This document shows positions 44,115 through 54,451 of a stretch of 64,000 bases of DNA, one piece after another. How positions within the stretch are numbered: the first letter of the stretch is position 1; every line of letters starts with the position of its first letter. The notes under the pieces were generated by a model. That model was not told the DNA's origin. It worked only from the letters and a program-made list of their open reading frames with translations, and searched no databases. This stretch comes from Plenodomus lindquistii (Eukaryota > Ascomycota > Dothideomycetes > Pleosporales > Leptosphaeriaceae): contig JANUWI010000003.1 of NCBI GenBank assembly GCA_025504975.1, positions 2,170,001 to 2,234,000 on the forward strand. The letters run 5' to 3'. A program made the position numbers and the translations under genes.

Positions 44115-44591
44115 CGTTACGACAGGTGCAAAGTAAGAATTGAGAGGAAAGACGGCTGGAGGGCGGGAAGTTCGTTCAAATACCTATAGTAGCACAAATA
44201 CCTATAGTAGCACAAATCGTCAATAGAAATGAAACAAGGCGTAATCTTTGAAATAGCCTTGGGGCATCTGGGCAAAGCATGGGTCGGCTGCTGCAACCCT
44301 GCAAGGTAGTTGGTGAACCCACGCTCTTACACAGTACACTTTGAGCTCGGATCATCAGCGGCGTGGTTCATTTCAGGGGCATGGATTTCTGTTCATTCGA
44401 CTCTGGAAACGTTTCCGCATTGAGTCTAATTCATGTAAAGGACGCTAACTCGAGGCCGCTAGCCCAAATTGTCTCCTTCCGATATGTGGAACAAAATCGC
44501 GGCCCGCGACGCCACCATAACCGCAAGTCCACTTTGCTCCTACGAACTCTTTTGCTTGATTGACCTCAAAAATCCTATATTGCGAAACCGC
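44115..44591. other. Intergenic
   Basis: This region lies between the start of the DUF7730-type gene and the 3' end of the LysM gene, both on the minus strand. It contains an 18-nt tandem duplication and no gene. Confidence 0.55.
44177..44217. repeat. 18-nt tandem repeat, 2.3 copies
   Basis: The unit CAAATACCTATAGTAGCA occurs twice in perfect tandem, followed by a partial third copy (CAAAT). It lies about 65-100 nt upstream of the DUF7730-type start codon, so it could affect that promoter. Confidence 0.85.
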
Positions 44592-46161
44592 TCACACCCC
44601 AATACAATAGTAGTAATCTGGCCACAGATTCTGACAATCATTACCCACTGCAGGGTTCCATTCGTAAAATTGGCTGTAGGTAGGCAGTCAGCACACGTTC
44701 TTTCACGAAAGAGTCGTACCGGACAAAGGAGAAGAGGTTGGGTGTAGGAATCACTTACGCCAAAGAGATGCCAGCACCGGATGCCATCGCCCAGCAAAGA
44801 TCGCCTGGCTGTTGCAGGTAGAATCGCACGCAGTCTTTCGTCATGCCTTCTCGCACGGGGGAGGGGGTCTGTACAGGCTCTGGGACAGCCGTAGAAGTAG
44901 GTGCTTGCGTTGGCGATGGCGCGCCAGAAGTACGCGTCGTCGGCGTGCCTGGGCGGCCTACACAATACCAAGCCTCTGGGACGATGCCGCTGCAATCGCT
45001 CAAGACGGACGGGTTCCACTTCGCCATGTCGGCTGTGCTAAAGCTGCCAAACATAAGCGCGATAAGATCGCAATCATCGTCGCTGGTCGTTTGGTACCAT
45101 CGCGAGCAGTCGGCGGGGTACCCCAGAGGGACTTCCCCCTCAGTTGGCTTGGTGTTTCGATGCGCAGGTAGTGGAAGATCTTGGTCAGAGTATGCGCCGA
45201 CACAATACCACGTGTCGAGCCAGAGACCTAGGCAGTTGCCACCAAGAGCTGGATTCCACGTCAAAAACTGTTCTTGCGAGAAGTAGCCATAAGAGCTGAC
45301 GAGGTCGTTGCAGTTTTGATTAGCTGTAGCTTGGTGAAACACTTTGCAGTTGGAGGGCATAGGTCCGTGAGAGGGAGTCGGTGTAAAGCTCGAGTCGGCT
45401 GTGGGGAGCGTAACAGATGTATACTCGGTGGGCTCTGGAGGCGCAGTGAAATCAGGTTGAGCCGTCTCCCACTCGATATCCGTATTCCCTATCTGCTGTT
45501 GGACGCCAACGCAGACCCAGTAATCAGCGATGAGCATCTCACAGTCCTCTTTGGCTGCAGGGTTCCAGCTTAGAAATTCATTCAGGGACTTAATGCTGAA
45601 GATGTTCAACATCTGCTGACACGTATTTCCAGGGACCACGAGATGCCACGCATTGCAGATTGTTGTCTGCCCCGCGAGTGTCTTGGTAGGCGGCCAAGTC
45701 TTTTCAGTACTCGTCGCCGTCAAGTTCCAAGAGGTGACTGGGTGTAGGACTGAGTAGGTTGAGTTGTAAGAGGTGGTCGACGACGCAGGGATTGAGGTGA
45801 TGGTCGCCTGAGACGTGGATTTGGAGATGGAGATGGCTTTTGAGGTGGATGTGGAACTGATCGACGTGGAGAGCTTAGAGCTGCTCTTTCCGATCCTCAC
45901 ACAATAGGCCGAGTCGATCCAAAAGTTGCTTTGACAATCGGACGAGACGGCAGGATTCCACTCGAAAAACTGCTGCAAAGTAATGCTGTAGCGCTGGGAC
46001 ACACTTTGACAGTTGTCGTCCTTGACAACGGTGTGCCATCCATTGCAATTCTCAGGCTGACCTGGATGGACGGGTCCATTGGGGGTGGAGCTTTGAGCGA
46101 TGACGGCTGGGAGACTTAGACCAGCGGTCACCCAGATTGCTTTTCGAAGGGACAGGTGCAT
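44592..46161 (-). CDS. Secreted protein with five LysM domains
   Basis: A chitin- or peptidoglycan-binding secreted protein of 494 residues. Exon 46161-44759 and exon 44673-44592 are joined by an 85-nt intron in phase 2. Residues 1-22 are a signal peptide. Five fungal-type LysM units lie at about 39-91, 169-220, 272-323, 352-402 and 444-494. Each has the pattern C-x-x-[WFY]-H/Y, NC or DC, [EKST]WNP[AS] and WYC or YYC near the end. The splice completes the fifth ([17 protein letters not shown]). A long Ser/Thr linker separates units 1 and 2, and Pro/Thr linkers separate the others. There is no catalytic domain. Some LysM proteins of this type hide chitin from host or rival, and others sit beside chitinases of subgroup C. 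A GH18 chitinase lies 2.5 kb away. An alternative ATG five codons upstream exists. Confidence 0.92.
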
Positions 46162-47142
46162 ATTGGAAGTAGGCAAAATGCCTGCGTAAAAGAGTGACTA
46201 ATAAAGAAGATGAGCGAAGAAAATGCCAACCCGTCGAATACTGAAGTTGGAGCCCGAGGGGATGAGTGTTCCAAAGGTGCCGGTCCACACTTTTGGTAGT
46301 TCGAATAGCTGGACTGGGAAAGCTCGGACGTAGAAGAAGCCCGAGGACTCAAAGATTCAGAGAGACGAAGGGTGGGAAAGATCGAGGAGTCTCGAACCGT
46401 CAAAACCATGATTCGAGTCAGCAAGACGATTCTATTATTAAATCACATGAGGGAAGAAGAGAGTGTAAGCCGGGGTGTATGTCGCAAAGAGAAGAAAATA
46501 CTGCTCACATCTTGGCTGCGTGGTGAAGATGAGCGATGCTGCATGATTCAGTGTTTAGTTCGGTGCACTGATACCAGTAAGGCTAGTCAAGTTAAGGCGG
46601 CCAAGGTCGCCTGCAGGAACCCGGCCTGCAGCTGCAGACAGGCGTCCAACATCTCCGTCTGACACGCTAAAATTTAGATTGTTTGCCTTCGCCCGACAAT
46701 ACTGCCAAGTGCATCCCATGTAGATGCAAGCAAGGTTAAGGGAAGCGAGAGTACCACCTTCCAGGTTCGTCAAGAGTGGCCGGAAGGTGTACTCATGCTA
46801 AGTTAGGGGTGTGCGAACGATGCTACCAGAGCCTGTGGATAGATTATAGTCCTAGGAATTACTTGGCCGTCAAACTAGCTCCATGAAAAGACTGTGAGGC
46901 TTGAGCGCGAATAGCAAGTAGGAATCAATCTTGGCTAAGCAAATCTACGGCCAAAACTAAGAGACGGAAACTGGTCAAATCCCATCATGCTCATTTTCTG
47001 CCCAAACTTCTAGGTTCCTTTTTGAATCGTCCTTTCAGATCGGCCAAAAGCCTCACCAACCCGCCTTCTAGGGACCCAGTCACTCCTTTCATTCCTTACT
47101 CATACACTCGTTATACTTGCATATCTTCTTTACTCACTCAAC
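46162..47142. promoter_or_regulatory. Shared promoter region, LysM gene and zinc protease
   Basis: A 981-nt gap separates two divergent starts. A CTGCAG-rich patch with overlapping inverted copies lies at 46609-46638, and a C/T-rich leader with CTCACTCAAC precedes the protease ATG. No TATA box was clear. The arrangement allows joint regulation, but no shared motif was proved. Confidence 0.45.
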
Positions 47143-48303
47143 ATGTATCTCTTACCAGTTTACTTACTGTGTCTCTTGCTGGCTGGCCCCCAAGGTGTCC
47201 TCGGTGGCAGCAGATTCTGGGAGGCAAAGGCCCCAAACAAGCGGACGAACCCCAGCCCAGACTATCTGGCTATAGAAACGCTGAACGCAACTTCTTCACT
47301 CCTCAAGCGCGCGTTTTCTATCGAGAACCTGCCAAGCGATGCCAAAGCACCACGCATCTGGCCAGATAAGAAAATCAGGTACTGCTTTGACGACACCAAC
47401 AACGTTCTGATCAAAGGCCTCCTGAACTTGGCCGTGGAAAAATGGAGTCAGCTCAGCAGACACGGCTTCAAATACGAGGAAGTCTCCAACAGCGTCTGCA
47501 ACTCGCAGCGCAGCTCCGTCCTGCGCATCTACTATAACAACTATGGCAGGCTCTCGACTACGCTAGGCATTCCCCCTCTCGATGCGACCGACCCTACCTA
47601 TGTAGGGCCCTCCATGCATCTTTCGGACATGGCCGGCATCGGCCAAGACGACATCGCAGCCAACGTTGCCCATGAGCTCGGGCATGCTTGGGGCCTGGCC
47701 CACGAGCATCAGGTTCCTCAATACTGGATAACAAGTGTCCTGGATAATCCTAGCTGGAATCTCGGCAGAAGTACTAGTGACGTACAAAAATACTTCAGGA
47801 CCACCAGCTTCAATTGCCAGAATCTCAAGGACTACGAAGCGGCTCACGATAGGGTGCAGGAAGTGATCGATGCTGCTGAACCTGAGGATCGGGCTGCCTT
47901 GGAAGTCGAACGCGCAAGACTTTGCTCCTCCCAAGTCGTCGCCAACAAATACGGGTTCAGTGCTGCTGACTGGATTCCTATGATACATATAAGCAAGATG
48001 GTCGTAGACAGTGTTTTCGACCCAGATTCGCTCATGATGTACCCCTCTCGTGCTGGTGGCAAGGGTTCTGGAGATGCCCGTCTCATTGTCATGACTTACG
48101 AAGACGGAACTCTCATTCCAAACCGACTTGCTCCCAGCCATATGGATATTGACCGCCTCGTTACACTTTACGGCACCCCAGCGTCATCTGCGCTGCAGGT
48201 GCCGCACGTTTCGAAGTCAAGTGGATTCAGGAACACGCTTAGGAAGGTCAGGAGCAAACTTGATTTCAAGCGAGCTGGTGACACATCAGCTGGGATGTGC
48301 TAA
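47143..48303 (+). CDS. Secreted astacin-like zinc metalloprotease
   Basis: A single-exon 386-residue secreted zincin. Residues 1-21 are a signal peptide. A Kex2-type Lys-Arg at 55-56 probably ends a propeptide. The zinc site is HELGHAWGLAHE at 177-188, with His177, His181 and His187 as ligands and Glu178 as base, a HExxHxxGxxH motif followed by Glu as in astacins. A Met-turn follows about 125 residues later (SLMMYPSRA). There are few cysteines. Fungal proteins of this shape are common in secretomes of plant-associated ascomycetes; their substrates are mostly unknown. It is divergent to the LysM gene and faces the chitinase tail to tail. It could process the chitin-active proteins beside it or target foreign chitin-binding proteins; both are inference. 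Confidence 0.88.
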   Translation: MYLLPVYLLCLLLAGPQGVLGGSRFWEAKAPNKRTNPSPDYLAIETLNATSSLLKRAFSIENLPSDAKAPRIWPDKKIRYCFDDTNNVLIKGLLNLAVEKWSQLSRHGFKYEEVSNSVCNSQRSSVLRIYYNNYGRLSTTLGIPPLDATDPTYVGPSMHLSDMAGIGQDDIAANVAHELGHAWGLAHEHQVPQYWITSVLDNPSWNLGRSTSDVQKYFRTTSFNCQNLKDYEAAHDRVQEVIDAAEPEDRAALEVERARLCSSQVVANKYGFSAADWIPMIHISKMVVDSVFDPDSLMMYPSRAGGKGSGDARLIVMTYEDGTLIPNRLAPSHMDIDRLVTLYGTPASSALQVPHVSKSSGFRNTLRKVRSKLDFKRAGDTSAGMC

Positions 48304-48673
48304 TGGGAAGAAAGACATGTACCAGCACTAGTCTAGCCTCATCACGAAGGGCCTACTTCAGGGCTCTTGTCGATATCCTTCTATTCAAACATATACTTCT
48401 TGGAGCTTGTAAAGATGAAATATCAAAACAGAGTAACCCTCAATCGTGACTCCGCTTTGTAGACCGATTGTGATAGTGAACTAATAGATAGACACAGCAA
48501 TATTACAATTGCGGTTGATGGTGGGGGACATGTATCTTTCTCAAGTGAGAGCAAAATGCGTACATCACTTGTCCTTGTCTACAGATGCTTCATGACTTTA
48601 ACTGATTTTGATAGCTAAATAACTTCCGCTGTTAAAACATTTCTCCTCGACATGAAAACACCCAGCATGTTAT
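48304..48673. other. Intergenic between convergent gene ends
   Basis: An AT-rich gap between the protease and chitinase stop codons. No gene seen. Confidence 0.6.
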
Positions 48674-50536
48674 CTACAGTTCGTCTCGAGGCAGTTCGCC
48701 GCACTCGAACTGTTGTCTCGGTTTGTAAGTGGGTAGTTCGGGCCGCTCGATATTCGCACCCAAGGCTTTAGTGAGCGTACCATCGTCGAGGTCAATAGCC
48801 CAGACCATAGTCCTGGTTTTAAGTCAGAAAACAGTTTCGATCAGACAAAATTTATCGGACGAAAACCGTCTTGCTTACCCTCCTAAGCAATGTTGATGGG
48901 CAAAATCGATCTTTGTCCCCAGCGTCTTGGTATCGTCAAACGAGACCCACTGGTTGGAGTCCCAAGTAACAATCTGCACAGCGGCCTCTTCATCGTGCAC
49001 AACGGTAGCGCCGTTGGCTATAATCTCGTTGATTTCGGCCGCTGACAGCACACCGGGCGTGCCGGTGCAAGCGCCGCCATTTGCGCCCTCAGAGAACTCG
49101 CAGCCCGCTTTCATACATCCGGGATCCTTCATCGTAAAGCTACGGCCGTAGAAGCCGAGGCCGAGCACAACGCGCTCTGGATTGATATTGTTGCGCCATA
49201 GGAGCTCCAGACCCATCTTGATCTCCGTCAGATTGGTGTGCGCCTGGGCGATGGGGCCAAGGCTCTCAATACTAGCATCCCAGACGCCATGAATATCGTA
49301 AGTCATTATATTGAACCAGTCAAGATAGGGCTCCATTCCTTGGAGATTGAATCCGCGGAGGTACCAGTAAGAAGCGGGCTGTCAGAGTTAGGCCTGTTCG
49401 AACAATGTAATAGGATAGCAGGGCAAGGGTATGCCACTTACAAGAGTCAGACTGATGCCATATTCCCTACCAGATGAGTTCAATCGCTCCCTTAGACGTC
49501 TCAGAAGATTGACGTAATTGTCGAAATCGGCGGGGATGCCGCCCCGGTCCTCTGCTACGGGGCTGGAGCGCCTGCGTCAGCTAATATACCAGGGATAACA
49601 AGGACATCCACTCACTATTCCCAGTCTAGATCAACTCCATCCAAGTTGTATCGCCTCATGAACGTCAAGAGCGAGTCGAAGAACTTATCCTGATTAGCCT
49701 CGCTGGCAGCCATGTCGGAAAAGGCCGTCCGGTACGGGCCAGGGTCGTTCATAGCCCAACCCCCAACAGCGATCCAAACCTTGAGATCGGGCTGTCTCTC
49801 CTTGAGCGCCGCGACACGGCCGTACCGCGATCCAGTGCCTGGATCCATGTCCTCGATGTGGAATGTTTTAGGGTTTATCAGAGCAAAGGCAAAGTTGATA
49901 TGGGTCCAGTGGCCTAATGGGATATCCTCAGGCTCCATGTTCCCACAGGGGCGCTGATAGTTCCAGCCCTCGTAGTAACCGATAGTACGCGCATCGGCGG
50001 AACGTTGCGAGAGGTCGCACTGAGGGTGTGGCACAGGGTTTGGACCACAAAAGTCGACAGTCGTACCGCAAAACCCATGTTTGCTGCAGCAGACGTTGAG
50101 AGGACAAGTGGTCAAGTTCGCATATTGGGAGCCCCAGTTATCGCCATCACACTCGGATTTGCGGTTGCAGTCGCTCGTGCATTTAGGGCCGCAGAAAACA
50201 GGACCGAAGCCACAGGCGCCAGTACCGGTATCATCACTATAACTCCTGTCAGCCATATGTTTGATGGCTTATTCGACTATCTTCAACTTACAGAGGCCCG
50301 CAACAGCCAAGATCGCATGGCTTCGTTGCAGTGCACGTGTAGTCGGGTGCGTCGCTGTTTGCCTTGACGAGCATCTCTCTGGCCTGAGGTGTAGTCTCCT
50401 GACCAGCGACCTTCTCCATGAGCAACATGTTTTCCGCCTGCCCAGCAAACGAACCCAAATCAAGTGCCTCTACAGCCATGAGGAGGCCCAAAGTGAGGTA
50501 CAGGCACCGGAGTGAGGCAGCTTTTTTAGGACTCAT
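48674..50536 (-). CDS. GH18 chitinase with type-1 chitin-binding domain
   Basis: A secreted endo-acting chitinase of 544 residues. Five exons: 50536-50292, 50245-49616, 49562-49442, 49378-48879 and 48812-48674; introns are 46-66 nt and all phases match. Residues 1-24 are a signal peptide. A Cys-rich N-terminal part (about 70-150) includes CPLNVCCSKHGFCGTTVDFC, the hevein-like ChtBD1 fold. The GH18 barrel starts at TIGYYEGWNYQRPC, with VWIAVGGW and the catalytic DGVDLDWE at 284-291 (Glu291 is the acid). It continues with WFNIMTYDIHG and VLGLGFYGRSF. ChtBD1 plus this GH18 type marks subgroup C, whose members are often over 1000 residues with LysM units and a long C-terminal tail. Here the protein ends soon after the barrel (GELPRDEL) and LysM units sit in a separate nearby gene. 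The first intron is only 46 nt. Confidence 0.92.
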
Positions 50537-51489
50537 GGTGGTCGGAAAAGAGTGTTTGTACAACACCTGTACAGTGACGAGTAATACGTGATTATAGTTC
50601 ACAGCGTAAAGAACACACTGGGGAGAGATGTAGTGATGGCGAATGAGACGAGATCTTGATGATTGGGAGACAGGCGGGAAACGAGCAGAGCGATTTCGCC
50701 GCCGGTTCCTCAATGACCGGAAGGGTTCTCAGGGGTAACTTGGCAGTAACGCCCCAATGCATGTACGGGCGCAGAATAGCCAGCAGTAAAAACTCCATTT
50801 CATTGCGGTGTATGCTCCTTGGAGATACATTTGCCAAGATAGAACGAAGGATGAGGTCGGTATACCCATGTGGGTCGACGGGGATCCTGCCGAGCCGCAA
50901 TGCCACTAGCATGCCGCCCTGCATTCAACCGCCGAGCTGGGGCTTTGCTATATCAAGCATCTCCCGAGACTACCACACGGCATAGCATCCCAGTCGATGA
51001 GGGACGCCTTACGCCTGGTTACATCGAAGCATGTCAGCCACGGAAATTCTTGTGTTTGTAGAGTCGCCCCGATTCTGAGGCCTAGACTCTGAACACAGGT
51101 ACCTGGGTTCAGTCGCATCGTGCGCATCTCCGCCTGCTTGATTGGGGCTAGTTGTCTCAATCGCGTGCGGGTCATTGAAACGCTTTTTTTATACTTTTTG
51201 ACCGTCAAGGGATTCTGCAGACTAAACATGTTGGCGGCGTTTATGGCTCAGTCTTGGTTCTCTGGGTAGACACCCTGCGTTTGTTGTAACGACACAGGGG
51301 CATCTCAGCATTCGAGCGTCTTAGCAATATCCAGCTCTTCGCCATCTTGTTCACACCTTTTCAACCATCTTTCTTTCACTCTTTCACTTTGCTCCTCGCA
51401 CTCTTTCGTTGCAAATTGGCCTCATACAGTTGGCCTCACACTCGTTCTCTGTTCATGTTGCCCATTCTAGCACTGCTATACCAGGCAGA
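50537..51489. promoter_or_regulatory. Shared promoter region, chitinase and SGNH hydrolase
   Basis: 953 nt separate two divergent starts. The right part is pyrimidine-rich (CTTTCACTCTTTCACTTTGC near 51369), as in leaders of highly expressed fungal genes. No TATA box is placed with confidence. No gene inside. Confidence 0.45.
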
Positions 51490-53682
51490 ATGATTTACAA
51501 CTCACTCGTGGGCCTCTTGATCCTGAGTGGTGTGGCCAACGGTTACGTACCACATCATCACCATGCGCGACACGGCATACATGGTAGGAGCGCAGGGCTA
51601 AAACCACACACCGTCAATTTGTCCTCATCTTCAGCCTCGTCGCCTCTTCTCAGACGAGACAATGACCCTAGCGATATGGAATGGATCAAACGCTGGGCGG
51701 CCATCGGTGATAGCTACACAGCCGGTATTGGTGCCGGAAGACCCCTCGGCCACAGGATCACTGCCGACGAGGTGGCCATAAAAGTGCCTGCGGACTTTGA
51801 CGAGGTTCGCGATAACTGGAAGTGTGCCAGGTATGACATGGCGTACCCCAAGGTCATTGAGGCGCAGTTCGGCGCCCATGTCGAAAAGAACGGCGGCTTC
51901 CAGTATCTTGCCTGCAGTGGCGATCGTTCTGAACAGATCTATGAGCAGGCTCAGGCCCTGGTGGGCGAGCTCGATTTTGTTACCTTGACCGCTGGTGGGA
52001 ACGACCTCTGTCTAGCCCAAATAATCAAGGACTGCATCATGCTGCCCTACGGAAAGAACTCAGCCTGCGAAACGGTCATTGCAAAAGCCCAAGAGAATGC
52101 GAAGTCGATTATAAAAAGTAACGTCTTCCAGATCCTGGAAGCGCTGAACGAGAAAATGAACGAAGACGGCATCGTTGTTGTGAACAGCTACGCTCAATTC
52201 TTCGACTCAACCACGAATAATTGTGATAAGCAGTCATGGGACTTCTTCTGGTTCCTCCCATTAGGCTCCACGTACCAGGCACTCACAATCACACGCCGCA
52301 ACACCTTCAATCAGATAGTCCTCGATATCAACCAGGCTATCCGAGACGCAGTCGATGAAGCCGCCAAAAGTGATAAGATCAAGTATAAGGTTGGCTACGC
52401 TGACTGGGACAACTGGGTCTCAGATGAGCTCGACGCCCGAATGTGCTCGCCTAGCAGCAACGGCGACTACCCAGATACCAAACAGCCAAACATGCACTTT
52501 ATCAAGCCTGATACGCACCCCTGGCTCAACTGGGCAAGGATATCCAAACGGACTGAGCTAGAAAAGCGCGACATGGATCTCGAGGAGATGCTGAACTCGA
52601 CCCGGCTGTCTAGCTCAGAGAAACGCCAGATGAACCGTATGAAGGCCATCATGGAAGCCCGTGACAGGAGAATTGAGCGCACTCTGTACGACTCAGTCCT
52701 GTACAAGTCACCTGATCCTCGCGCTGCCGTCAGGCACAAGCTCAACCCGCGAGCCCCCTCGCCGCCAGGCTGTCCTGGAGACGGTGGCTTTGACATGACG
52801 TTGGGCTTGGGCATGCCCGACTCAGTCGGCCGGAATGTAAGTATCCTTCACCTTTGTGCACGTGCATACCAATGAGCTCTCTACTGACCTGCACAGTTCC
52901 ACCCCAACGAGGCTGGTCATCTTACCATAGCTTCTTTCGCACTTGCCGAGCTCATGGACCTACGCTCCATCGTGCTCGGTGTCGACTCACCCTCATGCAC
53001 CGTCAAGGATGAATTTACATGCTATTCCAAAACCGGCAGTAAATTCTACGTCAGCGGAAACCGCACCAACGGGGACTATGAGAAATTCTGCCAGGAGGTC
53101 GAGGACAAGCACCCCAAAAACACAATCAACTGGAGCTACTCCCAGAGCTACGACATTGGCACACCAGAAGAGCATGACTACGTCGTCACCCTAGGAAACG
53201 ACGTCTCGGCATTCGACAAAGCCCAGTGCGTCGAATCGATGAAGAAACTCATCAACTCGTGCGATACATCAGACAACCCCATGAACTGGAAAGGTGGCGG
53301 GCGCTACATTCGCAGTGAGGGAGACTACAAGTATGAGCTCAACCCCCGCCGTAGCAACCGCCCCTGGCCATGGCCAAAAGCACCTTACGGCCGATGCGAG
53401 GGCTGGTACAAGGTGTTCAACGGACGGTACAAGGTTGAAGGTGCTGGCTTCTCGACCTGGGATCACGGCAAAGAAACTATGAGGCCCAATATGGATAGAT
53501 GCTATGGACTGGGTACGACGTTTTGGAAGTTTGAGTACTATGATAATCCGGCTGATCACAACGGCTACGAATGGTATGCGACGTTCAGTACGCCAATTTG
53601 GGTTCGCGCGCGCTGCTGGAGCAATAACGAGGTTGTCAAGGCTGCGAATGGATGGACGAACGGCTGCTCGGGTAATGATTGA
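51490..53682 (+). CDS. Secreted SGNH/GDSL hydrolase with chitinase-tail-like C-terminal domain
   Basis: A secreted esterase-type enzyme fused to a second domain, 710 residues. Exons 51490-52836 and 52897-53682 are joined by a 60-nt phase-0 intron. Residues 1-18 are a signal peptide. A His-rich segment (PHHHHARHGIHG) and a dibasic LLRR at 53-56 look like a propeptide. The hydrolase has IGDSYTAGIGAG (nucleophile Ser75), CSGDRS (Gly144), TAGGNDLC (Asn171) and FHPNEAGH (His457) restored by the splice. An insert of about 90 charged residues precedes the last block. Residues 480-710 are a Cys/Trp-rich domain with WKGGGRYIRSEGDYKYEL, RPWPWPKAPYGRCEGWYKVF and TPIWVRARCW. To my recollection this domain type ends large subgroup C chitinases and some other secreted fungal proteins. 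Substrate unknown; deacylation of a wall polymer is a guess. Confidence 0.87.
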
Positions 53683-54451
53683 GGAAGGGCGTATTTACAC
53701 ATGTACCTTACTCTCAAGATCTTTCAGTAGTTAACCCAACACCTTCACCCTTGTAAAAAAAACCAGTGGCAAGCTACCCCAATCATGAAGCAAAGCACAT
53801 GTACCCATCCCTTCAGCTGAAAAAAGTTATGGCCAGCCACTACTAAGTATGAAGTCTCGCCCTACAGAACTAGAAATCAGGGCTCGGGGTACAAGTTGGT
53901 AATCATACCCCTGCCTGCTGTAACACAACCTCTATCAATCACTCCTCCCTATTCAAGTATATTATCTCATCTCATCTCTGCCCCCAACTCCACACTACAA
54001 TCCCAAACCTCACAAGCAGCACAAGCGAACACCGATCAGAAAAAAAAAACAGAGATCATGTACATCTATATAGTATAGCAAAGTAGCCTTTTCATTCCTC
54101 ACGCAGCTAACCCGATCTATTCCAGACAACTACAAGAAAAGGCACCAGACTACCGTACATATCAACCCATCAACGCACTCTGACACTCTGTAGCAGCAAA
54201 AAAGCCGCACGTTTCCATCTTTCCCCATTGTGCAGAACCTAGTCCCTTTCATTCATGCACAAAAGTCCCCATTTGTTCAAAAGAGAAGAAGAAAAAAAAC
54301 GCCACTAAAGAACTCCAGTATATGCAGCAAGATGGAATTGGAATGGAGATACAAGATAAGCAGCGTCCTCTCCCCCAGCAACTCGACTCGACTCGAATCA
54401 ACTCGACTTCGCGTGGTTGGGGACTTTGCAAAAGTGGAAGAATGTGGTATC
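53683..54451. other. Intergenic between convergent gene ends
   Basis: Contains A-rich runs (eight or nine As near 54044 and 54292) and pyrimidine-rich stretches. No gene seen. Confidence 0.6.

Noticed and set aside
44592..53682. Secondary-metabolite gene cluster
   Set aside because: No polyketide synthase, NRPS, terpene cyclase or tailoring enzymes; the genes encode secreted hydrolases and binding proteins.
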